DNA of 64,000 nucleotides from Azolla pinnata. Its lineage: Eukaryota; Streptophyta; Polypodiopsida; Salviniales; Salviniaceae. The DNA lies in the NCBI GenBank assembly GCA_037176905.1, contig JBBBWG010006224.1:23293-87292 (forward strand), read 5' to 3'. The notes below the pieces were generated by a model. That model was not told the DNA's origin, made no database searches, and was given only the letters and a program-made list of their open reading frames with translations. A program made the position numbers and the translations under genes. Below, in pieces: positions 35,023-53,936 of this stretch. How positions within the stretch are numbered: the stretch's first letter is position 1; the number at the start of each line of letters is the position of its first letter.

Positions 35023-37679
35023 ATGGGTATAGACAACCTTGGTCTACGGAGAGGGCGTGTGGGAGATGACATCCGATCGAGCAGAGGGCCTGGCGGTATC
35101 AGAGGCCCTCCTCCTATGAGCAAATTCAGACGAGGTCTTGGTGCCAGGTTCAAAAAACGATCCTTTACTTGGAATGAAAAATAGCCTTGTGAGATGTTGA
35201 TTCGATACCAGGACCTGGAAAAACTGCACTAAACAATTCGATACCAGAAAACTCAGGCGAGGTCCTAGTTCCAGGCACAAAAGAAATCTTGAACGAAGAT
35301 ACAGAAAGCCTTGGAGAGATTGATTTTAGGTCAAGGATTAAGTTAAACTCAGGTGTTTGATACCTGCTGGACTAATCGATTTGATATCAGAAATTGGATT
35401 TAGGCTTTGTTAGACTTCATTCAATGGGCCTGGTAGCAGGTCTGTTTCATATGAACAAATTCAGATGAGGTTCGTGTCCCAGGTGTAAAAACAATCTTTG
35501 CACAACTACAACAATGCCTTGGCAGAGATGTTTTCCTACTTATTGGACTAATCCATTTGATGCCAGAACTTGGAATCAGTTATTTTCGTTCAAAAACAGC
35601 AAAAAGTATTGATTAGAGTAGCTGTCACAAGATCCCAAAGAGAATCACAAAAATTCATTCTTCACTCTACATGTAAAGTGAAGATTTCTATGAGTTAGTT
35701 ACTTTTATAACTACCGTATAGATATGCATCCATTTGCATAAAGTTTTGGATTTTCATCTATTTTTCTTTTATGCGCGGTTGATGCATCGGACAACGAGTG
35801 ATTGAAGATGTAAGTCATGAAAAATGAAAATTCTGTGGTCATAGGTTGCGTTTTATCGATTGGGTGAATGACAGGATCCCCTGATAAAGTTTTAGTTCTG
35901 GAAGCTTCTTTCTAACTTACTTTGTTAATGCAAGAACTTTATTCCCAAATTTTGGATAGATGAGTGGTTACTAACTTAAAATTTTGGTAAGAAGCAAGAC
36001 GTTTTGTAGATTAGCGATATCTGTCAGAATCTGGCTACATATTTGGATAAAAGGCAAGATTTTGATATATTTACAAGTGTAATTTGGGTCAATCTATTTA
36101 CTTATTGGAAATATACAAGATTTTGGCTAGACTGTGGACCAGTGTCAGGGAAATTCTCATTCGGGCCTCGAATACCATATATACAGCAATGTGTGGCAGA
36201 TCAAATGTTCCTACTCGTTTACGAATGATATATATCAAATAGATTTCTATAGATTCTTTCTGAAAATCTTATTTATTAATCTATGGAGTTCACTTTTCTA
36301 AGATATTATGTTGGAGGACATTCAGTGTCAGGAAAATGGCAAGTTCTTCGATTAGCAGTTTGCATGATAATATGCTACCATTGAATGTTAGTTTTGCATG
36401 CTCTTGATTAACAGGCTTCCTCCAGATGTGTGCAATAATTGTAGGCGGCCAGGACACTATGCTCGGGATTGTACAAACGTAACTCTGTGCAACAATTGTG
36501 GGCTTCCAGGGTATTTATATCTGCCATGTCATGCTCCTGAAATGCATAGTTGAAAGATTATTATCTTTAAGACGGATTCATTACTCTTTTCCACTGCTTT
36601 GCTATCCCAAGTTTTATTTTTTTGTCGAATGGAAAATGGACTTACTTGTTTCTTGTAGTCTTGCCATTTAATTCATTTCACAATTTACCGAATTTGTTCA
36701 TTTGCTTAGCTAGAGAGTGTGCCAGGCCTCTAGCCAGAGAGTCTGTCATCAAAAGACGTCTTGATGTGTACTCAGAACACGGATAACTGATTGTTGTCAC
36801 AGAGCTGGAGGAAGCAATGCATTCGTTCATTTCACTTCGCTCCTTTTTAGTTGATTGACATGAAACACGTGATGAAATTGAACAGTATCTGGTGAAGCTT
36901 AGTTGCCAGTGTTGTTACTTATGCTGCTCACATGTACTCTTGTACATGTGACTTTCTGAGGCATCTAAATAAGCCCAGGTGGATACCTCTACCTACAGTA
37001 GATGCCATTCCTTGGTTCACAGCCCGTTACGTTTACAATTGAGATTGTATTACTCCAAATGCATTTTCTGATATCTATATTTCAGCCTTTCCTTTTTGTG
37101 TATTGATACATTTTCCTGTTTTCCAAAATCGTTTTATTTCTGGTATGCAGCCATGCTACAACATCCTGTACGAATGAGCGGGCATGTTGGAATTGCAAGG
37201 AGACAGGACACAATGCAAGCACATGTTCAAATCAAGGAGTCTGTAGGCTGTGCAGCAAACCTGGGCACATGGCAAAAGATTGTGATAGTAAAGACCGCAT
37301 CGACACTCGCCTTTGTAAGAATTGTCACCGGCCAGGCCACCTTGGTGCTGAGTGTAAATATGAGAAAGCATGCAATAATTGCCGGAAACCTGGACACTTG
37401 GCTCGTGAATGTAGAAATACTCCAGTATGCAACATTTGCAATCAGAAGGGTCATATTGCAAGAGAATGTGGACCTCCACGACTTTCTATCCGATCTTTGG
37501 CTCCTCAACCCTACAGTATGGACCTTCCTCATTATTCTAGGGATTATGATCGACTGGGTCATCTTACTAGAGAGTGTATGGTGGCAGCAATTTGTGAGAC
37601 TTGTGGTGGGCGAGGACACATGGCGATAGAATGCCCATCAGATCCTTTAGTGTTCCGGGGTATGGGGTATCGCCACTGA
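35023..37679 (+). CDS. CCHC zinc-knuckle protein (CNBP/GIS2-like), three coding exons, 249 aa
   Basis: A cytosolic or nuclear single-stranded nucleic-acid-binding protein type related to CNBP/Gis2, matching plant CCHC zinc-knuckle proteins. Exons 35023-35147, 36415-36510 and 37151-37679 join in phase. The N-terminus is Arg/Gly-rich (MGIDNLGLRRGRVGDDIRSS ... SKFRRGLGAR). Knuckles in order are CNNCRRPGHYARDC, CNNCGLPGHATTSC, CWNCKETGHNASTC, CRLCSKPGHMAKDC, CKNCHRPGHLGAEC, CNNCRKPGHLAREC and CNICNQKGHIAREC. Then comes a degenerate YDRLGHLTREC lacking the first two Cys, and finally CETCGGRGHMAIEC. The start is the first ATG after an acceptor TTGCATAG; upstream sequence is probably a 5' UTR intron. 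The exon 1 donor (CCAG/gttcaa) was chosen because it alone keeps the frame. The exon 1 end is echoed twice in intron 1. Confidence 0.9.
35121..35490. repeat. Diverged copies of zinc-knuckle exon 1 end inside intron 1
   Basis: The exon-end sequence AAATTCAGACGAGGTCTTGG plus TGCCAGGTTC starts at 35121. Recognisable copies occur near 35248 (AACTCAGGCGAGGTCCTAGT, TCCAGGCAC) and 35456 (AAATTCAGATGAGGTTCGTG, CCCAGGTGT). Each is followed by a matching downstream stretch (AAACRATC, GCCTTGG.GAGAT). Confidence 0.75.
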
Positions 37680-39660
37680 GAGTGCATTAGATATTATTAA
37701 CAGGAAAGTGGATGTAATCTGTTTGAGGATTCCAGTACTAAAGATATAGACGAAGATGTGGATGTTTTGGAATGAGAGCCAATGGTCGTACATCTGAAGA
37801 GCGAAAGTCAGGCTGGATATGCTTTCATAGTTCGTGAAGTCACCTGAAGAATGAGCTGCTGAAGTAGTACTTTTTACTCTGTTGGTGCAAGAAAAAGATT
37901 GAGTAGTTTTTTTTGAACTTCACCTTGGTGGATGTTAAGACTTCTGGACGGGACGATAAGTATAACATATAGGAGGATGGAGTAACTACAAAACCAGTGT
38001 TTTTATTCTTTTATGGAAGAAAGATCCCGAGTAGCTTGTTTTGGTGTATGATTTATGGTGGAAAATGAATTGAATGCATTTCATTCTCTTGTTTGGAGCG
38101 TGTTATGGTGGTAACTCGCAGTAAAGCTGTAGTAGAGGGAACCCGAGACTTGCTAAGAAGTATTGTTTCGTGGAGAGAAGGAACCATGCTATCTTCCTCT
38201 GTTTGGAGTACATTTTATGGTGATAAGACTTATGAAGTAGTTTGTGATGGTTGATAGGTTAACTAGAGTGTACTGGGAAAACCATTGATTCTGGCCATGA
38301 TTAGGAGTGCATTTTGGATGGAACACCCTTCAGTTGGGGGGAGAGGTTGTTGAGGTTTAGAGTGGTGCCATTGGATTTTCTGATGGGAAGTAGAAAGGCT
38401 GAGAATCACAGGAATCTGAGGGATGAATATATGCATTCTGTAAGTACAAATGGACGGGCTTTGGAGGTCGGCACCAACCTTGTGTCAAGCCATCATTTAG
38501 AGATTCTTTCAACAAGAAGACGAGATGTATAACTCTCCTCGTACAAATAAACCAGGTAAGCTTATTGTACATCATTTGTCTGTCTGGCTGATTGTTTTCT
38601 CATGTCTTTGGTTAGCTGTCTTTGTTTTTAAAGGTTCTTTTGGGGTTAGCCTTATTTATAGGTAAGGCTCCATCTAGTTTGATACATCAGACTTTTGATC
38701 CTTGGCTTTCTTGCAAAGCCTGAGAGAAGCTCAAAGGCGCACCGTAACAATGGGGCATGATGGTGGCACATCTCACTACATGCAACAAAATCATGTGATA
38801 CTGTTTCTGTTACTTGGTCCTTGTGGATTCTGGATACAATCAAGCTTCTGTTATGATATCAGTCTCCCATCTATCACTCAAGAATCCACAAGAACTTAAT
38901 GCTTTCATTGTTAAATCCTATCAAGAATTCAGAAGATCTTCATGCTGTCATACTTGAACAAGGACCTAGTTACCCTCCAGCATGATAGTGCTCCTTGAGA
39001 GAGTTGTGTGCATTGATTGTATGCAATTTCCGGTAAAACGATTCCTTGATATGCAATTAGCTTTGTCGTGAAATAGTTTGATCTGGATGTTCTATCGTAT
39101 ACATGTCGTGGAATGCTGGCTTTTGTTTGTCCATAATTTCTATGGGGCTGCTGGGTTTTCTGAGGTGATGCATGTAAATGGGAAAGCAGGCCTACATGAT
39201 TTTGTGTCAGTAGATGCTTAATCAGGTAGTGAGCAGTCATTTGAGAAAGTTTTTATCATATCCAAACATCACTATGCTATGATTTGATCTGTTATAGGAA
39301 TAACAGTTATGATCTGTTGTAGGAATAGCAGTTTTTATCTGTTGTAGGAATAGCAGTTTTTATCTGTTGTAGGAATATAAGGATCAGCTGTGATTATATA
39401 TATACATATATACTTGGGCTCTATGAATGAGTGGGTATATATACATATATAGTTTGGGCTCTAGGAAAAAAACAGTGTGATAATGGAGTTGATTACCTTG
39501 ATGGCGATGCTGTTATCGAAGGCTCAACATGCAAGCAAGTTGTGTTTGCTGGTGATTCATGAGAAGAAACTAGCATGTTTTCCCGGAGAAAGGTTTTTCC
39601 ACTGAAGAGCTTATATAAGAGATTTCTGGCATTGATCTCGGAGATTGTCAAGGGGCAAAC
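37680..39660. other. Intergenic, no gene seen; short tandem repeat at 39290-39380
   Basis: Contains the 3' region of the zinc-knuckle gene. At about 39290-39380 a 30-bp unit GATCTGTTGTAGGAATAGCA plus GTTTTTAT occurs four times. A duplicated block TATATATACATATAT plus TTGGGCTCTA follows at 39398-39461. No coding region is recognised. Confidence 0.6.
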
Positions 39661-39675
39661 ATGAAGCTTGTAAAA

Positions 39676-39924
39676 ATGGGTTGTGCTTGTTCCGATGGAA
39701 AACCCCGGAATGTGGAAAGCAAGCATATGCTTGTCCAGAGGGGATTTGTTTTTGAAACCATGAAGCCAGAGGAAGCTTCAGATGTGAGGCGTAGAAAGAA
39801 ACCCTCGCGGATCATGCATACTTCACACAGATCTTTCTTGTTCACAGATACTTTCTTGTTTGGGAGAGGTTTCAGCAAACTGAAGAAGTTTTGCTTGTCG
39901 GGATATCGATCTTATGGAAGTTAG
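39676..39924 (+). CDS. Possible small protein with MGCACS N-terminus, 82 aa
   Basis: An open frame starting MGCACSDGKPRNVESKH and ending KKFCLSGYRSYGS. The opening Gly2 followed by Cys3, Cys5 and Ser6 fits the pattern for N-myristoylation plus palmitoylation, which would tether the protein to membranes. The rest is basic. The ATG at 39676 has the context AAAAATGG, better than the in-frame ATG at 39661. I do not recognise the family. It could be an unspliced first exon or a chance open frame. Confidence 0.35.
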   Translation: MGCACSDGKPRNVESKHMLVQRGFVFETMKPEEASDVRRRKKPSRIMHTSHRSFLFTDTFLFGRGFSKLKKFCLSGYRSYGS

Positions 39925-42080
39925 TTGCTCAGATAGCAAGCTTGAAGTTGTTTATACACTCCGTGTGAACATAGCTAGGGCAAGCTAGCCAGCAGAGCCA
40001 TAGCTTGTTGATACTTATGGCTTCAGATGAGCTGTAGCAGATGCAAGAGCTGGCTGATTGCGTCGAGACGGGGCTTTGAAAGTGCTACAGAATCGTGTCA
40101 AGTCGTCGATATTGGTCAGCGTCAGCAGATCCCAACCCTCTCGTTTAGATCCAACCGCCGATAAAAGATTGGCTAGTATATACACAAACCCCCTCCTGGA
40201 TCATCTGTCAAACTAGAGAGCTTGAAAGTGCACGATAGTGTTGTTAGATACGCGGGTTAAGGCCCTCTCCATTTTCCTTCTCGATCGATCCTGCATCCGC
40301 ATGGAATCGATTAAGATCGAGCTCATATAAATTAGCGCTAATTACGCACGGCATCGTAACTCGATTCGTTAGAGAGTGAAACACCATCAATTTGAAGCCT
40401 ATCTATAGTGGAGCATTGGGAGCTCAGAATTGTGCCTCCTCCTCTTTTGAGAATAAATGAATAAATAAATGAATGAAATAGGTTTAAAACCAGCCAAGAA
40501 ATAGGTTTAAAAAAAAAAACAAGGCAGAAATTTTTTGGGGTAGAATCAAAGAAAAACATGCAGATGATTGTACAAATGAGCAAAACAGAATGGCATCAAA
40601 ATGTAGCCCATAAATAGAAATGAAGAAAAACAAAACATAGAAATGTTACAAATAGGGGAAAAAAAATCACTGGGCATGAAATCATACAGAAAACCAGCCA
40701 ATAAATCAATGCAAAAAGCTTGGGAAATAAAGGCAATATAATCAGCAAAGCATCCAGAAATTTGTACAAATAAATGCATGAAAAAGGAAATAAAAGGCAC
40801 ATGAATGCATAAAATCAGCCAATAATAAGAATCATTATAGTTAATGTGGCCAATGAATGAAGAAGCAATCAAATGACTGAAATGTAACAAATTCACAAAT
40901 CACTAAAAATCAGCAGAAATAGGGAGGCAAAAATGGGTAGAAGAAATAGTGGAGATTTTATCTCGATTTAGTAATTGGGCATGCGCTCATGGATGATGAT
41001 GGCTGCTACTTCCATTCAACATATTTTGTTGTTTTCTCTTGTTTGTTTACCTTGCTGCTGATCTCGTGAAAATTCTTGCCCGTATACTATATATGCATAC
41101 CCTTCTGTGATGTGATCTTCTTCTTATACCTGCTACTACTGGACGACTAATTGATCCATTTCTTTCTTTATCTGGTGCCCATCAGCTTCTGTAATTGCCC
41201 TGATCTCATCTTCCTGATTATCTACACATTATGGGTATAGTTTCTTCAGCTCTTCTTGCTTGATCCTGCTACGAATTGCTCTCTCGATTTCCTCTCTTTG
41301 TCTTGTTGTTTCGCTTAACCACATTTTAAATGGAAGACATTTAATGTCGCTTCAATTGATGTAGGTGATTGAGTTCCATCTGTGCTCTTTCTTTGTTGAT
41401 TTAGGGGTTTAGGGTCATTTTATGATTTTCCTTTCTTTGTGTTTTTCTTCTTCGGTTTCGTTAACCTTAGACCTCTTTCCTGAATCTACATCGACAGGTA
41501 GAAAGTTTCTCTTTTGCTATGTCTTCTGTCAATCTCTACTATTAGAAGGAACGATGATCAATCCTTGGCTGTATTGCAGAGATTTTCTTGTGATTTTAAC
41601 ATATCTGAGCTATAGGAAATAATTGTTGCATGCTTCCATTTTAAAGTTTTTTTCTTTTCTATTTTCCCGTGCGATAATTTCCTTTCATTTGATCAATTTT
41701 CTTTGTGCCTGCAATATAGTTTATCTGTTCTTAATTTCAAGTAAATTTTCTTCCGATTTGCCGTCTAGTAATCCGTGTCTAAGCTCTATGAGAAATAGCA
41801 ATATTGGATTTCTTGTACTAATTGCCACCTATTAAAATTTGTTTTAATTATTAGCATCCAATATTTCTTCAAGCTGTCTAATTTTAAAGCTGAATTAGTT
41901 TTCTAAATTTGATTCTTTGATTATTTTGATAATGACTTCTTTCGATAACAGAAAATCTTAATCAAGTTCTTGTTGAAATTTGTGCGGTTTGGTTGAATAT
42001 TGTGGAGTTAAATATTCCAATTTGAAGGCTGACTTTGTCTTCTGTTTCTTCTTTTTCTTTCTCTCCGAATAATATTTTAG
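39925..42080. other. Intergenic plus probable GAPDH 5' region
   Basis: Positions 40440-40920 are an A-rich tract with many GAAAT, AAATGAATG and CAAAT words and no credible gene. From about 40980 the sequence is pyrimidine-rich, as expected for a plant leader and first intron. Two ATGG/gta sites, 40933-40936 and 41231-41234, could serve as a four-base first coding exon for GAPDH, the arrangement needed to enter the exon at 42081 in phase 1. Confidence 0.4.
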
Positions 42081-48750
<6,670 letters not shown>

Positions 48751-48849
48751 TCAAACACTACTCTGAACAAGTATATATAGTTATATATATGTATATATGC
48801 GTGAATAAGGATTAGTGGGAGTAATCTTGCAGAGGCGAGAATCAATGTG

Positions 48850-48855
48850 AATAAA
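48850..48855 (+). terminator. Probable GAPDH poly(A) signal
   Basis: AATAAA about 100 bp after the GAPDH stop codon, in an A/T-rich 3' region. A single motif, so only moderately secure. Confidence 0.4.
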
Positions 48856-49046
48856 ACTGCAACTCACATCAATGGAGGGTGAATTCAGAAGTTGTGAATA
48901 AGCTGCACAATCTAGCTAGGTTGATAATAAACTGAACACAGTTCTCTTCTCTGTAACGATTTTGCATATCAAAATACTCGCATACCAAACTGTCATTGCA
49001 GAATAGTTGGTAATGACACTGTGATGATGAGACTAATGCTATGTAT

Positions 49047-49150
49047 ATTACAAGTTTGTATGTCAATTTGTTGTGTATGCTTTCAGTCATAATTTTGCAT
49101 TACAAGTTTGTATGTCAATTTGTTGTGATGCTTTCAGTCATAATTTTGCA
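49047..49150. repeat. Direct duplication of about 52 bp downstream of GAPDH
   Basis: TTACAAGTTTGTATGTCAAT, TTGTTGTG and ATGCTTTCAGTCATAATTTT occur twice back to back (about 49047-49102 and 49102-49150). Non-coding, between the two convergent genes. Confidence 0.85.
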
Positions 49151-49647
49151 GTAAGTACAGATCATCATAAATATCTATACAGGTGACTGATTGATGTATC
49201 AGTCGCAAAGGTCCCTGATCCTGATGATCCAATTATATCACAAAGTTGAGGTCAGGTTTGGGATACCACCAAATCGGTAAATAGAATCATTGAGTCCAAA
49301 TATTCAAGCATCTCAAAACCTAATGAGTTGTGTCAGTAACAACCAAGCAGAAGAGCACAAACTTCCCATTTTCGTAGACAAAAAGATGGAAAGAGATGCG
49401 GTTATTACTCTTTGATCAAAGAAGTGAATTGAAATTATATTACACTGGTACTTGAAGTAAAACGGTCGTGGCTGGAACATATATACAATTGAAAATATAT
49501 ACAACACTTACTTTACATTGTTTTACCTTCTCGCAGAGAGGCATATGTCAAACTTTCTATGGAGTCCTACAATCAATAGTAGCACAAAGAAGCCTTGTTC
49601 TTGCTACATGTCCTTACAATATTTCCATCCATACAAATAATCAAGAA

Positions 49648-52361
49648 TCAGATTAGGAGTTTCAATGCTAGTTTTCCAGAGAAGGTGAGCCCTTTCAATA
49701 AAGCCTTCATAATAAACGGGTTCTTGTATAATCTACAATGTCACAAGTTTAGAGAAATACATGAGTATACATAGCAATGAACAATACTGATCATAACCAC
49801 TACATTACTAAATCAACAATGCCACAAGGTTGGCGTGACATATAGGGCATACATGCAATCTACAAAGACACATGCAAGTTTACAGAAATACATCAGTGAT
49901 ATATAGAGAGACAGGAACAATTCTCATGGGATGCATTAACCATTATCGTTTACCAAGAGTCAAATGGATAAAGGGTTTGCTTACCCAATAAGAGCTGTTG
50001 TCCATGTTGCGCTCGTGTAAACAAATCTTCCGATGCTCCACAGCCTCTGAATCTTCCCACTTCTTTCCAACTTTGTGAAAGATTTCGAAATCACTGCATC
50101 AGAACCAAAAACAGTTTACTAACTTCTCTGAATAATTTAATACCTTCAATGGCGATCGGGACTTATTAACTAGATCCTAAGGGGGAAAATCGAACAAAAA
50201 GTGTAATAAATATGCAGTCTGTTATCCTACCTTGTTGAATCTCGCAAGGGCTCATCTTCTGTGCGTCGGAAAAAAACAAAATACAAATTAGTATTGATGT
50301 AGGCTGAAACCAAAGAAAACCAAAAAAGATTATGCTGCTTGCGGAAGTAAACAAAGGTCTTGACTTAAAGCCAAGGTACCCCAAATGCCCAAACTTGTTT
50401 ACAGTTAGTATTTTAGGGTTTATCATTTAAATGACCCTATTAAGAGAAAATAAACAAGAGATATTTAACCTTTGCACGCGGATTCGCAAGTATAAGCTTT
50501 GCAACAAATGCAACTACACCTTCAACTACATCATCCTGGCTGAGAACCACGTAATCATCTTCATCATCATTTGGGAATGCATCTCCCTTTCTTTCATTCT
50601 GCTTCAATGAATCACTTGGAACCATTAACCATGAATTTGTATCCTCGGATTCAACCTTTATAGTCCTGGGCAGCCCATCTCCTGCAAGATTACCATAGAG
50701 AGCAAGCATTCATTCATGTCATTCATGTGCTTAGTGATCCAATGACCCTCGAGTTTCCAAAAATGAAGTACTCATTATTGAAACATAATTTGAGGAAAAA
50801 GGCAATATTGTCCCAAATGACCATTTGTCAAGAAGATTGATGACGTGTTGGCATCACTTTGATGAAGCGCTTTAAGCTTCTCGACATAATCAGGAGACTC
50901 AACCTTGTCCTTGAGTTGTCTGTAAAGCTGTGAAACCATCATGTATGGGTCAGATTTAAATTGAACTATCCACATCCAAAATGGGAAGGCTCAACTATCT
51001 CTATCTACCACTTCGATATTCTTAACCTTTGTACTCATATAAAACCTAAAAATGGACATTCTGGAAATTGTTCTTGGTAACCATAATCACCAAAAACTAG
51101 AATCAATTACTATGGGAAATTACTCGAAGAAAACAATGCCAAGTCAAATTTGGACCATCCACACCCAAATTTTTTTATAATCCAACTATTTTTATTTTAC
51201 CACTTTGATATTCACATAAACCTTTATATGTGCATTCAGAAAGTTGTCATTGGTAACCATAAATCATTGACAAAGGCACATATTTTTATATGAATACAAA
51301 AGGAAAAAAGTGTATGCAGGGGAAGGCTTTGATTGATGGTAAGATTTCTTTCACGTTCAATCTTCAAAAGTATAACCTCAATTTTCTAATGTCTCCCTAC
51401 AAAACCCTAACACAGTCATAATACAATGATTGTCCTGATGAATCAAGAAACTTCATTTCAAACCTAATACAATCCTCCATAAACATTGCAAAGGTAAAAA
51501 GCTCTAATCTTGCAAATGTCACGGCATACCACCACGAAAGAATTTGAGTTAATATAAAAATTATTCAGAGGATGGAAACCCCCAAATATTCGTTCCTAAT
51601 GGCATGCCTGGGATAGATTTAGAGAACATCTATAAAATACACGCATGAGCAATGAAAGACCTAATCCAAATCGGAAAGAAAATTTATATAAAATGTCATA
51701 ATGCTGGAAACCATAGTCTGAATTCATCGCCAAAGTTTGTATAAAACTATTTAAATACTGTACACAAAAATTCGACATCGGCAATTTAACTAAGCCTTTA
51801 TCTGTACAGAATCTGGAACAGTGAAAAACAAACATCCCAATGATCAACCCCTGACCCAAATTTGCATGAGAAAAATCAGAAGTAGCCAAAAAACCTACCA
51901 ATTATTTTCACTAGCAGAAACTGCGGCAGGTCCAACTTCAGAAGGGGGCAAAATCCAAATTTTCCGAAAAACAAGAAAAGACTGATGGAAACTTAGATGC
52001 ATGTACAAAATTCATGCATCTAGACATTCATCGATGTGTACATAGCACTTACATCAGAAGGGCAATCAGAAGGACCCATCGGCAGTTTCGCTTCCCGGAG
52101 AGATCTTCGGCACTCGGTCAGCGCAGCATCGAGGCGGCGATTCTCGAGCCTTTCTTCGGCAAGAAGCCTCTCGAGCATCAAGCAAGCCTCCAGCGCTAGG
52201 GCATCGCGGGAGGAAGAATCGGAGGGGGGAGAATCGGGGGGCAAAGGCGGAGAGGGCGGATGGGAGTGCTTCTTGTGCTTTTCGAGGGCGGTCCAGGCGA
52301 GATCGGCGACTTCGATGGCGGCCTCAACCATCTCCAGGGGATGGGAGTGAGGGATCTTCAT
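49648..52361 (-). CDS. Conserved plant protein of unknown function, six exons, 282 aa
   Basis: Exons 52053-52361, 50822-50927, 50470-50681, 50231-50258, 49985-50093 and 49648-49732 join in consistent phase. The N-terminus (MKIPHSHPLEMVEAAIEVAD) is followed by a Ser/Pro/His-rich loop and a coiled-coil-like stretch (LMLERLLAEERLENRRLDAA). A middle part contains LYRQLKDKVESPDYVEKL. An acidic stretch leads into DDYVVLSQDDVVEGVVAFVA, KLILANPRAK and KMSPCEIQQ. A basic helix SFTKLERSGKIQRLW is followed by a hydrophobic C-terminus (YTSATWTTALIGLYKNPFIM ... KLALKLLI). From memory this layout resembles an uncharacterised family in plants, but I have no function for it. The start at 52361 is preferred over an in-frame upstream ATG at 52484, because the extension is just poly-Leu from a (CTT)n repeat. 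Confidence 0.8.
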
Positions 52362-52407
52362 GGCGGATCGATCGCATGGATGGATTTGGGCGATGGTGGG
52401 CGATTTG

Positions 52408-52415
52408 GGAAGAAG

Positions 52416-52445
<30 letters not shown>
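52408..52445. repeat. (AAG)n microsatellite
   Basis: About 12 GAA/AAG units, seen as (CTT)n on the strand of the unknown-function gene, about 50-85 bp upstream of its start codon and so probably in its 5' UTR. Confidence 0.9.
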
Positions 52446-52446
<1 letters not shown>

Positions 52447-52514
52447 GGGCGATTTCTGGATTTTCTGCACAGATGCCCTTTCAAGCCTTTTGTCTGGTTT
52501 CACACAACATGAAA

Positions 52515-52606
52515 CTGCAAACCCTAAACTGGAGAAAACCCTAAACTGGAGAAAACCCTAAACTGGATCTAACCCTAAACTGGATCTAACCCTAAAACCC
52601 TAAAAC
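52515..52606. repeat. Telomere-like AAACCCTAAACTGG repeats
   Basis: Five copies of AACCCTAAACTGGA(GAA/TCT), then two CCCTAAAA units, upstream of the unknown-function gene. The period of about 18 bp is longer than the telomeric 7 bp, so this is a telo-box-based minisatellite rather than a true telomere array. Confidence 0.85.
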
Positions 52607-53936
52607 TTCCCCGGCTTCGTAGTCTCGAAAGGGCTCTTCTTCTTCTCCATCTCGATTTCCGCCCCAAAAAACTGAATCGGAAATCGCTTTCTCTACAGCT
52701 CGAACAGACTCCCAGCTCCGGGGCCAGTCTGTTTCCGTTCCCGTTTCCAGTCCACGCTTGCTTCGACTCGGGCCCTGTTCTGGTCTTTAGGTTCATTGCC
52801 CGAATCTCGATTCAGGCTTGGGCCTTATCACTGGTTTTGTTCTGCTCACGCCGTTGTGAGAACTTACCAGCTCCAGCTCTGGTTTCACGCCTCGGGTTCA
52901 TCAGCTTACCCAATTCTAACTCAGTTTCACACCTGAGGTTTGGCTTTACCAGTTTTGGTTTCTGATCGTGCCTTGAGTCTGGGCCAAGTTGGGGGGCAGG
53001 TTTAGTTCTAGTCGACATTGCTTTCGGCTCGAGTTCAATTCATGCGCGACTCCCGAGTTCGGTTGGGATTGTAGGCTCGGTTCAATTCTGGAATCGGCTT
53101 TAGCTTGCTGGTTTGGTCTGACATAGCTTCTCTAGGCTTGCTTCAGTTTCAACTGATCAGATGGTCTACTGTGATACAGGCACTCTGGTCTAAATTGGGT
53201 CAGGGTCCAAGCCGAGTTCCTCTGTTCAGATCGAGGAGGTTCTTCTGTCGGCGACACTGTGATCGGAATCCAGACCAATCGCCTCTCAGTACAAAAAAAC
53301 AACGAGACGGTCGAGAACAGAACTCCGAGATCTCTGTCTGTACACGCATATATACAAGCATTCAGAACATGTATGCATACATGTCTACATACATGTCTAC
53401 ATACATGCATATTAATCTGGATATGCATGTGTATCATGTAGCTTTGCATATTCAACTGTATCTGTATCTGTATCTGTGTCTGTATTTGTATATGTTGTTT
53501 ATATGTTTTTTTTTTTGTTCAAAGGAAAAAGAATGAGTAAGAACAAGAAAAAAAAAACAAAGGAAAGAAAAAGAAGAGGAAAAAAATATGGAGGAAATCA
53601 AGAGTGTGTTCTTCTTTGTTTCTTTTGATACAAAGAAGAAGAAGAAGAAGAAGAAGAAGAAATGGTGCTCTGTTTCTGAGCAGCTCCATGGCAGCAGCAG
53701 CAGCTGCAGCAAGCTCAGGACTGACACTCTGCTTCACAGAAGCTCTTAAAAGCAGGAAATAAATCGGGAGGAGCCTGCCATGGGAGCTTAACACAGCACA
53801 AGGATGACGGCATTGGCTTCTTGTCTGTACGTGTAATGTTTGCTGGATTGCCCTTTTCCTTGAACTCACTGCAGAAGCAAACGAAGATCAGCGAGCGAGT
53901 GAGCGAGTGTTTGTGAGAAAGCAAGAGGACAGGGCG
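52607..53936. other. Intergenic, divergent promoter region
   Basis: No gene seen. It contains a GGTTT/TTCAGTTTCA-rich tract at about 52730-53150, a TACATACATGTC tract with TGTATCTG repeats at about 53340-53500, A/G-rich tracts at 53517-53590, (GAA)n at about 53633-53661, and (GCA)n at 53690-53710. The last two are probably in the leader region of the DUF616 gene. Confidence 0.55.

Noticed and set aside
37096-37629. 177-codon frame over the zinc-knuckle exon
   Set aside because: A shifted-frame shadow of the CCHC protein, whose own frame carries seven complete knuckles in this exon.
40338-40896. Minus-strand frames that look like membrane proteins
   Set aside because: The Phe/Ile/Leu/Tyr content comes from A-rich low-complexity DNA; no conserved motif.
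52362-52484. N-terminal extension of the unknown-function protein to an ATG at 52484
   Set aside because: The added residues are mostly poly-Leu from a (CTT)n repeat; the ATG at 52361 gives a cleaner start.
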